A stretch of 64,000 nucleotides of DNA from Candidatus Flexicrinis affinis (GTDB lineage Bacteria; Chloroflexota; Anaerolineae; Aggregatilineales; Phototrophicaceae). Under the pieces are notes generated by a model. That model saw nothing but the letters and a program-made list of their open reading frames with translations, was not told the origin of the DNA and made no database searches. Made by a program: the position numbers and the translations under genes. The DNA is taken from contig JADJWE010000001.1 in the NCBI GenBank assembly GCA_016716525.1, forward strand, positions 248,001-312,000, given 5' to 3'. Positions within the stretch are counted from its first letter, which is position 1. Each line of letters starts with the position of its first letter. Below, piece by piece: positions 16,773-25,276 of this stretch.

Positions 16773-17728
16773 GTGTCGCTGCACTGCCGCCGATTCGTCC
16801 GCGTCGCAAAATCACGGGCATGTCGGCAATCCTGCTGCCGTTTACAGCGACGGGCGACATCGACTGGGACGCGTTTCGCGGTCACGTGCGCCGGACGGCC
16901 GATGCCGGGCTTGTCCCTGCGGTCAATATGGACACGGGCTATGTCAACCTGTTGACGCCGGCCGAGCGCCATGACGTGCTTGCGCACACGGCCGACGAAA
17001 CCGCCGGCGGGCCGTTTGTCGCCGGGGCGTTCGTCGGAGATTCGCCGGGCGCATCGTGGAACCTCGACGCCTATCGCGCGCAGATCGAGCTGATCCACCA
17101 GTTCGGCGGGACGCCGGTCATCTTTCAGTCGTACGGATTGACCGGTCAAGCCGACGCGCGCATCGTGGAGTCCTATCAGCAGATCGCGCGCCACTGCCCG
17201 CGCTTCATCGCCTTCGAACTGGGGACGATGTTCGCCCCGTTCGGCAAGATCTACTCGCTTGAGGTGTATGCCGGGCTGCTGGACATTGCCGAGTGTGTCG
17301 GCGCCAAGCATTCCTCATTGAGTCGGTCGCTGGAGTGGGAGCGTATCGCACTGCGCGACCGCCAGCGCCCCGACTTCATGGTGCTGACGGGCAACGACCT
17401 CGCCATCGACATGGTGACGTACGGCAGCGACTACCTGCTCGGTCTGAGCACGTTCGCTCCGGACGTATTCGCGCAGCGCGACTCGTACTGGCTCGCCGGT
17501 GACGACTCGTTTTATGAATTGAACGACCTGCTTCAGTACCTCGGCTTCTTCGCGTTTCGCAAGCCGGTACCCGCATACAAACACAGCGCCGCCCAGTTTC
17601 TGCATCTGCGCGGTCTCATCGGCTCCGACCTCACACATCCGCTGTCACCGGTGCGCCCGGTATCGGATCGGGAGATTCTGCACGACATTTCGGAACGGCT
17701 GAATGCGCTTCGAGAGGCGGTACCATGA
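16769..17728 (+). CDS. Dihydrodipicolinate synthase (DapA)-family aldolase/lyase
   Basis: A 319-residue TIM-barrel protein of the class I aldolase DHDPS/NAL superfamily. The N-terminal ITGMSAILLPFTATGDIDWDAF is typical. Lys180 in VGAKHSSLSR is the likely Schiff-base lysine. The YNVP-type tyrosine segment of true DapA is replaced by FQSYGLTGQ, so it is probably not a lysine-pathway enzyme. Members of the family include 2-keto-3-deoxy-gluconate aldolases and keto-deoxy-glucarate dehydratases, which would suit a uronate locus. It is coupled by ATGA overlaps to lacI and to the OYE gene. Confidence 0.85.
   Translation: MSVAALPPIRPRRKITGMSAILLPFTATGDIDWDAFRGHVRRTADAGLVPAVNMDTGYVNLLTPAERHDVLAHTADETAGGPFVAGAFVGDSPGASWNLDAYRAQIELIHQFGGTPVIFQSYGLTGQADARIVESYQQIARHCPRFIAFELGTMFAPFGKIYSLEVYAGLLDIAECVGAKHSSLSRSLEWERIALRDRQRPDFMVLTGNDLAIDMVTYGSDYLLGLSTFAPDVFAQRDSYWLAGDDSFYELNDLLQYLGFFAFRKPVPAYKHSAAQFLHLRGLIGSDLTHPLSPVRPVSDREILHDISERLNALREAVP
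17138..17149. promoter_or_regulatory. Intragenic copy of the O1 operator core
   Basis: TTGACCGGTCAA, the exact central 12 bp of operator O1, occurs inside the DHDPS-family gene, about 1.58 kb from O1. It could be an auxiliary repressor site for looping, or a coincidence produced by codons for Leu-Thr-Gly-Gln. Confidence 0.3.
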
Positions 17729-19170
17729 GCTACAAGCGGGTCGCGCAGCTCCGTACCGCCGAGCAGTTTCGTGCCCACGTCGAATCGCTCGGCGTAAACA
17801 TCCCGTTGGACGACGAACTGACCGCTGGCGCGGACTCGCCGCTGGCAGCCCCGTATACGTTCGACGGTACGACCATCGGCAACCGCTTCACGGTGCTTCC
17901 GATGGAGGGGTGGGATGGCGAGCCGGATGGCCGGCCTAACGATCTGGTTCGGCGCCGATGGGGGCGGTTCGGCTTGAGCGGCGCCAAGCTGATCTTTGGC
18001 GGCGAGGCAACGGCTGTCCGCTACGATGGCCGCGCCAACCCCAACCAGCTTGTGATCAACGAGGCCACGGTCGAGTCACTTGCGGCGCTGCGCCGGCATC
18101 TAGTCGACACTCACGGCGATCGTTACGGTGAGACATCCGACCTCGTTGTCGGTTTGCAGCTCACGCATTCGGGTCGGTTTGCCCGTCCCAACGACAAGCG
18201 GCGTATGGAGCCGCAGATCCTGTACCACCATCCGCTGCTGGATCGGAAATTCAATGTCGCGGCCGGCTATCCGGTGATGCGCGATGCCGATATCGAAACG
18301 CTGATCGCGGACTTCGTCAACGCATCTGTGCTCGCCCAGCAGGCGGGTTTCGATTTCGTAGACGTCAAACACTGCCACGGGTATCTGGGGCATGAGTTTC
18401 TAAGCGCGATCGACCGCGATGGTCAGTATGGCGGAAGCTTCGAGAACCGCACGCGCTTTCTACGCGAGATCGTGGCCGGTATCCGGCAGCATGCCTCCGG
18501 ACTGCGGATCGGCGTCCGCCTGAGCGCGTTCGACTGGATGCCGTTCAAGCCGGGCGACGACAAGACCGGCACTGCCGAAGACTGGACGGGACGCTACCCG
18601 TATGCGTTTGGTGGCGACGGCACCGGCACGGGCATCGACCTCAGCGAAGCGCATGACTTCTTGACCCTGCTGCGCGAGCTGGATATCCGACTGGTGTGCA
18701 TTACAGCGGGCAGCCCGTACTACAATCCGCACATTCAGCGCCCGGCATTGTTCCCGCCGTCGGACGGCTATCAGCCGCCGGAAGACCCGCTCGTCGGTGT
18801 CGCCCGCCAGATCGCGGTGGTGGCGGAACTTAAACGCGCGCATCCGGACCTGTTCATCGTCGGGTCAGGCTACTCGTACCTGCAGGATTGGCTGCCGAAC
18901 GTCGCGCAGTATGTCGTGCGCACAGGCATGGCCGACTCGGTCGGGGTGGGCCGTATGGTGCTGAGTTACCCCGAACTGCCGGCGGACGTGCTGGCAGGGA
19001 AACCGCTGCAGCGTAAGCTGATCTGCCGGACGTTCAGCGACTGTACGACCGCGCCGCGCAATGGCATGATCTCCGGCTGCTACCCGCTAGACCCGTTCTA
19101 CAAGGCACGTCCAGAGTCGGCGCAGCTGGACGCGATCAAGCACCCGGATGCAGAAACTGCGTCAGACTAG
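17725..19170 (+). CDS. NADH:flavin oxidoreductase / old yellow enzyme family protein
   Basis: A 481-residue FMN-dependent TIM-barrel reductase. Visible family segments are HSGRFARP (148-155), HGYLGHEFL (218-226) and YGGSFENRTRF (235-245), which bind FMN and substrate. It ends before the iron-sulfur and second flavin domains of the long 2,4-dienoyl-CoA reductase type, so it is the short form with an N-terminal extension of about 50 residues. It probably reduces an activated C=C bond. Its start overlaps the DHDPS-family stop (ATGA 17725-17728), which suggests both act on one intermediate. Confidence 0.9.
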   Translation: MSYKRVAQLRTAEQFRAHVESLGVNIPLDDELTAGADSPLAAPYTFDGTTIGNRFTVLPMEGWDGEPDGRPNDLVRRRWGRFGLSGAKLIFGGEATAVRYDGRANPNQLVINEATVESLAALRRHLVDTHGDRYGETSDLVVGLQLTHSGRFARPNDKRRMEPQILYHHPLLDRKFNVAAGYPVMRDADIETLIADFVNASVLAQQAGFDFVDVKHCHGYLGHEFLSAIDRDGQYGGSFENRTRFLREIVAGIRQHASGLRIGVRLSAFDWMPFKPGDDKTGTAEDWTGRYPYAFGGDGTGTGIDLSEAHDFLTLLRELDIRLVCITAGSPYYNPHIQRPALFPPSDGYQPPEDPLVGVARQIAVVAELKRAHPDLFIVGSGYSYLQDWLPNVAQYVVRTGMADSVGVGRMVLSYPELPADVLAGKPLQRKLICRTFSDCTTAPRNGMISGCYPLDPFYKARPESAQLDAIKHPDAETASD

Positions 19171-19209
19171 CCGCCGACTCGGGCGGTACACACAAAGCGA
19201 TGCCTCAGC

Positions 19210-20298
19210 ATGGAACCGTACAAGCTAGCACTCATTGGAACAGGCAAGTCGGTCGGCAATCACCTTACCGCCATCCACGCGATGGGCGATCGCGTTCGAC
19301 TGGTCGCCGCCGTCGACATCGATCAGGACCGGGTACGTGAGATTGCAGTCGAGAACGGCATACCAAACTGGTATACCGATGCCGAGACGATGCTCGTGCG
19401 CGAACAACCGGATATCGTGAACATCGTCACGCCGCCGGCGAGTCACAAAGACTTGTCGATTATGGCGCTGCATGCCGGTGCGTGGGTTTACTGCGAAAAG
19501 CCGCTGTGCGCCTCGATGGCGGAGTTCGATGAAATCTCAAACGCCGAGCGAGAAACCGGCCGATATGTCAGCACCGTGTTTCAGTGGCGGTTCGGTTCGG
19601 CCGGGAAGCACTTGAAACGGTTGATGGACGCCGGGTCGCTAGGCAGGCCGTTGGTCGGCGTGTGCAATACGTTGTGGTACCGCACGCAGGACTATTACAA
19701 CGTGCCGTGGCGCGGCAAATGGAAGACCGAGCTAGGTGGCCCGACCATGACGCTCGGTATTCATCTCACCGATCTGTTCCTGTGGCTCATGGGCGATTGG
19801 GCGGAATTGACTGCCCTAACCGGTACGCTCGACCGCAGTATCGAGGTCGAGGATGTGGCGATGGCGGCGGTGCGATTCGAAAACGGCGCGATGGGGTCGA
19901 TCGTCAACAGCGTGCTGTCGCCGCGGCAGGAGTCGTACCTGCGGATCGACTTTCAGCGCGCCACCGTCGAGACCCGCGCTTTGTATCGCTATCGCAACGA
20001 AAACTGGCGCTTCAGCTTGCCTGATGGCGTACACGACCCTGCCTTGGAAGCGCTGTGGTCATCGCTCGAGGTCGACACGCTTGGCAGTCATGACGCGCAG
20101 CTTGCCGACGTGCTCGACGCCATGGATCGCGGCACGGTCCCGCCCGTCAGCGGGGACGAGGCGCGCCGCATTCTCGAGTTTTCCGCCAGCCTGTACAAGT
20201 CGGCGATCACCGGAGCACACGTGCGGCGCGGTGAGATCACGCCCGACGACCCGTTCTATTATGCGATGAATGGCGCACCCGCAGGCGAACCGCAGTGA
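19210..20298 (+). CDS. Gfo/Idh/MocA-family oxidoreductase
   Basis: A 362-residue NAD(P)-dependent oxidoreductase. The nucleotide loop is GTGKSVG at about 10-16, and the conserved CEKPLCAS motif is at about residue 96. The segment GGPTMTLGIHLTDLFLWLMGD is the usual substrate-domain helix with a conserved His. It lies 39 bases behind the OYE gene and overlaps the next oxidoreductase (GTGA at 20295-20298). It is the third of four members of this family in the uronate region. Confidence 0.9.
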   Translation: MEPYKLALIGTGKSVGNHLTAIHAMGDRVRLVAAVDIDQDRVREIAVENGIPNWYTDAETMLVREQPDIVNIVTPPASHKDLSIMALHAGAWVYCEKPLCASMAEFDEISNAERETGRYVSTVFQWRFGSAGKHLKRLMDAGSLGRPLVGVCNTLWYRTQDYYNVPWRGKWKTELGGPTMTLGIHLTDLFLWLMGDWAELTALTGTLDRSIEVEDVAMAAVRFENGAMGSIVNSVLSPRQESYLRIDFQRATVETRALYRYRNENWRFSLPDGVHDPALEALWSSLEVDTLGSHDAQLADVLDAMDRGTVPPVSGDEARRILEFSASLYKSAITGAHVRRGEITPDDPFYYAMNGAPAGEPQ

Positions 20299-21308
20299 GC
20301 ATCGCGTTTGCCGCCGTCGGCGCGGCGCATCCGCACGTCCACAACATGATCGGAATGCTGCAGCGCGCCGGGGCACGATTCGCCGCGTTCTTTGACGACG
20401 ATCCGGCGATCGCCGTGCAGGTTGCTGAGCGGTATGACGGCGTCACACTTGCCGCGTCGCGCCAGCACATTCTGGACGATCCGAAGATCGCGCTGGTCGT
20501 CGGCACACCGCCGCATGACGAGCGTGCCGCCCTCGGCATCGATGCGATGCGTCACGGCAAAGACTATCTGTGCGCCAAGCCGGGCTTCACCACCCACAGC
20601 CAGCTTGAGGTGGCGGAGACCGTCGCCGCACAGTCCGGCCGACGCTATCTGGCGTACTTTGGTGAACGTCTCCAAAATCGCAGCACGGTCAAGGCATTAG
20701 AACTGGTGCAGTCTGGTCGTATCGGCCGCGTCGTGCAGACAGTCGGGTTCGGACCGCACAAGCTGGGCCAGTCGGCGCGGCCGGACTGGTTCTACCGCAC
20801 AGATCGTTACGGCGGCATCCTCAACGATCTCGCGTGTCACCAGATCGACCAGTTCCTGCTGTTCACCGGAAGCCCGACCGCCGAGATTGCTGCCGCGCAT
20901 ATCGGCAACGTCAATATGCCCGATGTGCCGTCATTTCAAGATGTCGGCGACGTGACTCTGCGGGCGGCGGGAGCGACCGGCTACATCCGCGTCGACTGGC
21001 TGACGCCGACGGGCCTGCCGACATGGGGTGACGTGCGGCTCTTTGTGACCGGTACCGGCGGGATGATCGAACTGCGCAAGAACATCGACCTCGACGGCCG
21101 CGACGGGACCGACCATTTGCTCGTCGTCGATGCGCACGGCGTCGAGCGCATCCTGTGCGATGACGTCGATCTGCCGTTCGGGCGTCAGTTGATCGCCGAC
21201 ATCCTCGAACGTACCGAGACGGCGATGACGCAGACGCACTGTTTCGAGGTCTGCCGGCTTTCGCTCGACGCGCAGGCCAAGGCGCTGTGGATCGGAGCGC
21301 AGGAATAA
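20295..21308 (+). CDS. Gfo/Idh/MocA-family oxidoreductase
   Basis: A 337-residue oxidoreductase starting with GTG that overlaps the preceding TGA. It has an unusual nucleotide loop (VGAAHPHVHNM at 6-16) in place of GxGxxG, and CAKPGFTTH instead of the standard EKP at about 94-102. The segment GGILNDLACHQIDQFL is a good match to the substrate domain. The changed motifs suggest a diverged subgroup, possibly with altered cofactor use. It ends the plus-strand operon, 12 bases before the convergent importer operon. Confidence 0.87.
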   Translation: MSIAFAAVGAAHPHVHNMIGMLQRAGARFAAFFDDDPAIAVQVAERYDGVTLAASRQHILDDPKIALVVGTPPHDERAALGIDAMRHGKDYLCAKPGFTTHSQLEVAETVAAQSGRRYLAYFGERLQNRSTVKALELVQSGRIGRVVQTVGFGPHKLGQSARPDWFYRTDRYGGILNDLACHQIDQFLLFTGSPTAEIAAAHIGNVNMPDVPSFQDVGDVTLRAAGATGYIRVDWLTPTGLPTWGDVRLFVTGTGGMIELRKNIDLDGRDGTDHLLVVDAHGVERILCDDVDLPFGRQLIADILERTETAMTQTHCFEVCRLSLDAQAKALWIGAQE

Positions 21309-21320
21309 CCTCCCCGCGCC

Positions 21321-22217
21321 CTAGCCCTTCAGCCCGGTCATCACGATTCCACGGATGAAGTAGCGCTGCGCGAAGAAGAACAGCACGATCACCGGCAGCA
21401 CCATGATCGCCGCGGCGGCCATCTGCAAGTCCCAACGCGTCGTCATCGCGCCGCGGAACTGCGCAAGGCCGATCGCAACCGTGTATGTCTCCGGCGTACG
21501 CAAGTAGACGAGCGGTCCGATCAGGTCGTTCCACGCCGCAAGGAACGTGAAGATCGACACGGTGATGAGCGCGGGGCGTGACAACGGCAGCATAATGCGC
21601 CAGTAGATCCCGAACTCGCTGCACCCGTCGATGCGCGCCGCGTCACACAGTTCTTCCGGTATCGTGCGGAAGAACTGACGCAGCAGAAACACGTTGAATG
21701 CCCCGCCGCCAAAGAACAGCGGGATGGTCAGCGGCGCGATGCTGTTGACCCATCCGAGGCGCGTGAAGATCACGAATTGTGGAACGAGCGTGACGATGTT
21801 GGGCAGCAGCAGGGTGGCGATGACGACGCCGAACCAGAAATTGCGCCCCCAGAAGCGGATACGCGCAAAGCCGTAGGCGGTCAACGATGACGACGTGACG
21901 ACGGCGATTACGTTGAGCGTTGCGATGACGATACTGTTCCAAAAGTAGAGCGGGAATGGACGAAACGTCATCGCGTCGACGTAGTTCTGAAACACCGGCG
22001 GATTCGGGATCAAGTTCGGCGGATATTCGAAGATCTCTAGCTGCGACTTGAGCGAACTGCTGACCAGCCAGATGAACGGGAAGATCATCAGGATCGAGAC
22101 GGCGACCAACGTGATGTAAGCGGCGATCTTGCCAATGCGGCTTTGCTTACGTCCCGGGACATAACGATCGGGCGGCAGCGATGCCTGCTGTGTACTCGCG
22201 AGTTCAACAGTGCTCAT
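21321..22217 (-). CDS. Carbohydrate ABC transporter permease, MalG type
   Basis: A 298-residue permease. ATG 22217 (MSTVELASTQQ) is chosen over an upstream in-frame codon because it lies two bases after the stop of the partner permease. The first helix is at about 28-50. The EAA loop is CDAARIDGCSEFGIYWRIMLPL. It belongs to the third importer, which has no ATPase gene and no regulator next to it. Confidence 0.92.
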   Translation of the reverse strand: MSTVELASTQQASLPPDRYVPGRKQSRIGKIAAYITLVAVSILMIFPFIWLVSSSLKSQLEIFEYPPNLIPNPPVFQNYVDAMTFRPFPLYFWNSIVIATLNVIAVVTSSSLTAYGFARIRFWGRNFWFGVVIATLLLPNIVTLVPQFVIFTRLGWVNSIAPLTIPLFFGGGAFNVFLLRQFFRTIPEELCDAARIDGCSEFGIYWRIMLPLSRPALITVSIFTFLAAWNDLIGPLVYLRTPETYTVAIGLAQFRGAMTTRWDLQMAAAAIMVLPVIVLFFFAQRYFIRGIVMTGLKG

Positions 22218-22219
22218 GA

Positions 22220-23170
22220 CTAACCCTCGCCCGGCGTTTCGTAGTACACCCGGGTGCCGATGTAGCGGAACACCAGGAACGATAGGCCGATCAGAATGAA
22301 GAACAGCACCCATGACATGACCGCAGCGTAACCCATGTCGAGGCTGCGGAAGCCGGTTCGGTAGATATATAAGACAAGGAACAGCGTCGCATTGACCGGC
22401 CCGCCGTCGGTGATCAGGTACCCGGCGATGAAGACCTGAAACGAGTTGATGAAACCGATAACCAAATTGAAGAAGATCACCGGCGACATCAGCGGCAGGG
22501 TGATGTGCCGCAGTTTCGTCCAGCGCCCCGCGCCGTCAATTTCGGCGGCCTCGTAATAGATGTCGGGGATGCCTTGCAGTCCCGCGAGGAAGATGATCAT
22601 CGCCCCGCCGACATTCCACAAGCTGATGATGATGATCGCCGGCAAGGCCCAGCTTGGCGATTGCAGCCACGGGATCTTCGGCCCGCCGAGACCACGGATG
22701 ATGACGTTGACCAGCCCGAACTCGGTGTTGAACATCCATGCCCACAGCGCAGCGCTCGCAACGGCCGGGATAATGCTGGGCAGGTAGAAGACGGTGCGGA
22801 ACACCCCGATTCCCGGCAGTTGATTGTTCAACAGCGTGGCTAAACCGAAGCTCAGCACCAGCCCGACCGGCACCGAAATCACGGTGTAGAGGACAGTCGC
22901 CTTGAGGGCCTGCGGCAGCAGCGGGTCGGTGAACAGCCGCTGCCAGTTGGAGAAGTTGACAAAGACCGGCTCGGAGATCAGATTCCAACGGTGGAACGAC
23001 AGGTACAGCGCGATGAGCGCCGGGATCAGGAACCAGAAGATGAACCCGAGAATGAACGGCGAAACAAACAGATAACCGGTGACGTTGCGCCGAAATGTCA
23101 TGGAGCGGGTGAATTCCGGCAGCCGAACCCCGAGAATCGTCTGTTGAGGCGTGCTATCAGACGCAGTCAT
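22220..23170 (-). CDS. Carbohydrate ABC transporter permease, MalF type
   Basis: A 316-residue permease with a cytoplasmic N-terminus of about 28 residues and a first helix at about 30-55 (GYLFVSPFILGFIFWFLIP). The EAA loop is EAAEIDGAGRWTKLRHITLPLM. It is separated from the binding-protein gene by 95 bases containing a 13-bp stem-loop. The ATG has AAGGAAACACC upstream. Confidence 0.92.
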   Translation of the reverse strand: MTASDSTPQQTILGVRLPEFTRSMTFRRNVTGYLFVSPFILGFIFWFLIPALIALYLSFHRWNLISEPVFVNFSNWQRLFTDPLLPQALKATVLYTVISVPVGLVLSFGLATLLNNQLPGIGVFRTVFYLPSIIPAVASAALWAWMFNTEFGLVNVIIRGLGGPKIPWLQSPSWALPAIIIISLWNVGGAMIIFLAGLQGIPDIYYEAAEIDGAGRWTKLRHITLPLMSPVIFFNLVIGFINSFQVFIAGYLITDGGPVNATLFLVLYIYRTGFRSLDMGYAAVMSWVLFFILIGLSFLVFRYIGTRVYYETPGEG

Positions 23171-23205
23171 GGTGTTTCCTTCTCACCACCGCAGTCGATG
23201 TGCGG

Positions 23206-23248
23206 GTTCGAAGTGGCACGGCAAACGTTGTACCATGCCACTTCGAAC
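23206..23248 (-). promoter_or_regulatory. Intercistronic stem-loop between binding-protein and permease genes
   Basis: GTTCGAAGTGGCA (23206-23218) and TGCCACTTCGAAC (23236-23248) pair perfectly over 13 bp with a 17-base loop. There is no T-run on the transcribed strand. Same position and likely role as the stem-loops at 3407, 14171, 36553 and 47394. Confidence 0.8.
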
Positions 23249-23265
23249 GATGGCGATTCTCAAGG

Positions 23266-24663
23266 TTAGCTAGTCGCCATCGCAGCGGCGAGAATCTCGT
23301 TCGCCTGACGTACGGCCTCGGGCATCACGTCGACAGCGGGCGTACCGTCTGCAACGGCTTGGACGGCAGGGTTGATGAAGTTGTTGCTGGCCTCGGTGAA
23401 GCCGGCCGGGATTCGTGCTGCCACGCCATACTTGGCAAGATACGACGACACGAATTCGCGGTAGTTGTCCGGATGGATGCCTTCGGTCAGCCACGACGCC
23501 ATACCTTCTTCGGTGGTTTGGGCGGTCTGACTGGGCAGCCACAAGCCGATCTTCATGAACTGTTCGGTGTAGAACGGGGTGGCGAGGAAGCGAATCCACT
23601 GCCACGCCTCGTCCGGGTGCTGCGTCGCCGCAAGGGCTGCATGGAAGTGCGCCTGCAAATACGTCGCCGTTGTCGCCATCTTGGGCAGCGCGCCGACGCC
23701 CATTGGGACGCTCAGGGTGCTCGGATTGATCCACGAGAGCGCCCACGAGCCGTCGATGGCGATCGCCAGACGATCGGTGTTGAGCATCTGCGTGTTGTCC
23801 ATACCGAGGCTGGCCATCGCACTGCTGGGCGGCGCGACATGATGGACGTGGATCAGATCGGCGAGGTTCTGAAGTGCCTGCATCGATTCGGGGCTGTCGA
23901 GGCCGCAGAGACCGTCCTCGGTGATGTACTTGCCGCCGTTCGAATAGACCGCCGCGATGTAGTAGGTGGGGTTCGGGACGAGCGGGTAGCTTACGCCCCA
24001 CTGCACGATGTTGTCCGGGTCGAACCCTTCGTCGTCCGGATGCAGGCCGTTTGCGTCGAGCGTCAGCAGCTTTGCGTTGGCGACGAACGTCTCCCAGTCC
24101 CAAATCTCGTCATCACCGAAGCCCGGTGGGGTGATCCCGGCGGCTTCGAGCAGATTGGCGTTGTAGTAGATGTGCGGGGCAACCCATGTCGACCCGATGC
24201 CGTGCCACCGACCGTTGGCGTCTTCACAGCGTTGGGCTTCTTGCGGCAGGAAGTAGTCGGGCTGGCCGAGCAGTGGATCGTTCTTGAGCTGATCAGTGAT
24301 GTCAAGCAAGATCCCAGCGGAACGGAATGTCTCGAAATCGCCCGACCCGATGAAGCTCGTATCCGGCGGGGTGCCGGCGGCGATATTGGCGAGGAAGACG
24401 GTCGAGAAATCGACATCCGGCGTGTGGCGCCACTCGACGACGACACCCGGGTTCTCCTCTTGGAACACTGCAATCGCAGCCAACACGCCGTCTTGTTCGG
24501 CGGTCTGGCCCCAGCCTGCGAACGATATGGTTACCGTGTCTTGGCGCTGCACCGCTGCTTCAGCGAAGGCTGTGTCGAGACGGGCAATTGTGGAGGCGAA
24601 CGCTGCCCCGGTCACTCCACCCAATTTTAGAAACTGCCGGCGAGATAACGAAAGTTTCGACAT
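23266..24663 (-). CDS. Extracellular sugar-binding protein with Tat-type signal
   Basis: A 465-residue solute-binding protein. ATG 24663 is chosen because AAGGAG lies eight bases upstream; a GTG at 24744 would add 27 residues in front of the signal. Residues 7-13 (SRRQFLK) form a twin-arginine motif followed by a mildly hydrophobic stretch and a probable cleavage AFA/EA near 34. The other four binding proteins in the window have Sec signals. The mature part has the normal family-1 layout (VSISFAGWG-like start, EENPGVVVEWRH). It is first in the operon with permeases 23170-21321. Confidence 0.9.
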   Translation of the reverse strand: MSKLSLSRRQFLKLGGVTGAAFASTIARLDTAFAEAAVQRQDTVTISFAGWGQTAEQDGVLAAIAVFQEENPGVVVEWRHTPDVDFSTVFLANIAAGTPPDTSFIGSGDFETFRSAGILLDITDQLKNDPLLGQPDYFLPQEAQRCEDANGRWHGIGSTWVAPHIYYNANLLEAAGITPPGFGDDEIWDWETFVANAKLLTLDANGLHPDDEGFDPDNIVQWGVSYPLVPNPTYYIAAVYSNGGKYITEDGLCGLDSPESMQALQNLADLIHVHHVAPPSSAMASLGMDNTQMLNTDRLAIAIDGSWALSWINPSTLSVPMGVGALPKMATTATYLQAHFHAALAATQHPDEAWQWIRFLATPFYTEQFMKIGLWLPSQTAQTTEEGMASWLTEGIHPDNYREFVSSYLAKYGVAARIPAGFTEASNNFINPAVQAVADGTPAVDVMPEAVRQANEILAAAMATS

Positions 24664-25276
24664 TTCAATGTCTCCTTCAACATAGGCGCGTACTGCTCTG
24701 CTGTGCCGCACTGCCGTTTTCGAGGTTGTTGAGGCTCCTTTCACTCACCGAACAACTTGGGTTGAGCCACGCGCACGAAGGCGCGATCTCACCACGATTG
24801 GGGAAGGGCTAGAGTCCGTTTACGGAAGGTGTTGTGGAGACGTGAGCGTATGGCGGGGGCAGTGGACGGAAGATTGAACACGGACGATGGTGCAGCGTGC
24901 TTCACTCTTGCCCCAATCGCCAAATTGCGATCTCCGCCATCCAAGTGCATTGACGGGAAGACCGAGTCATGCTGGTTGAATCGAGGGCACGAAACAAGCA
25001 CACTATCGGACGACATACGATTGCAGCAATCGCAAGGCACGGCTTCACGTCCTAAACAATAGGAATAATCTACACGACTACTTTAACTCGTTTGGGGTTC
25101 GGTTCAGTACATGCCAGATTGCCACAATAGCAGGACAAATCCGACTTTTTGGACTATCGGCCGTTTGTTTTAGGTCGGATTTGACGTGTTCCACGTGAGT
25201 GGGCTGTGGTCCGACCAGATCATGCCGGTATCCTACGTGCTGTGCACAAACGCGGATCGGGATTGTTCGCAGTGTG
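24664..25276. other. 613-base gap between importer operon and unknown gene
   Basis: No convincing gene is present; the short open frames here (under 85 codons) have no recognisable content. The part beyond about 25040 is visibly richer in A and T than its surroundings. It contains one long inverted repeat (25137-25182). The promoter for the Tat-type binding-protein operon must lie here, but no good -35/-10 pair was found. Confidence 0.5.
25137..25182. repeat. Inverted repeat, 9-10 bp arms with a 26-28 base spacer
   Basis: CAAATCCGAC (25136-25145) is matched by GTCGGATTTG (25174-25183). The spacer holds T-runs (CTTTTTGG, GTTTGTTTTAG). It may be the terminator of the unknown gene upstream on the minus strand or a binding site; no transposase or target duplication is near. 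Confidence 0.5.

Noticed and set aside
16769..17728. Lysine-pathway dapA
   Set aside because: The YNVP-type tyrosine region is replaced and the neighbours are sugar-related; a catabolic aldolase/lyase is more likely.
23200..24630. 476-codon plus-strand frame opposite the Tat-type binding protein
   Set aside because: Antisense shadow; the opposite frame has a Tat signal, a ribosome site and solute-binding features.
24789..25062. Two short open frames (83 and 77 codons, opposite strands) in the gap after the Tat-type binding protein
   Set aside because: No ribosome site, no recognisable residues and overlap with each other; treated as non-coding.
25136..25183. Insertion-sequence ends
   Set aside because: The inverted repeat has no transposase, no target duplication and arms only 46 bp apart.
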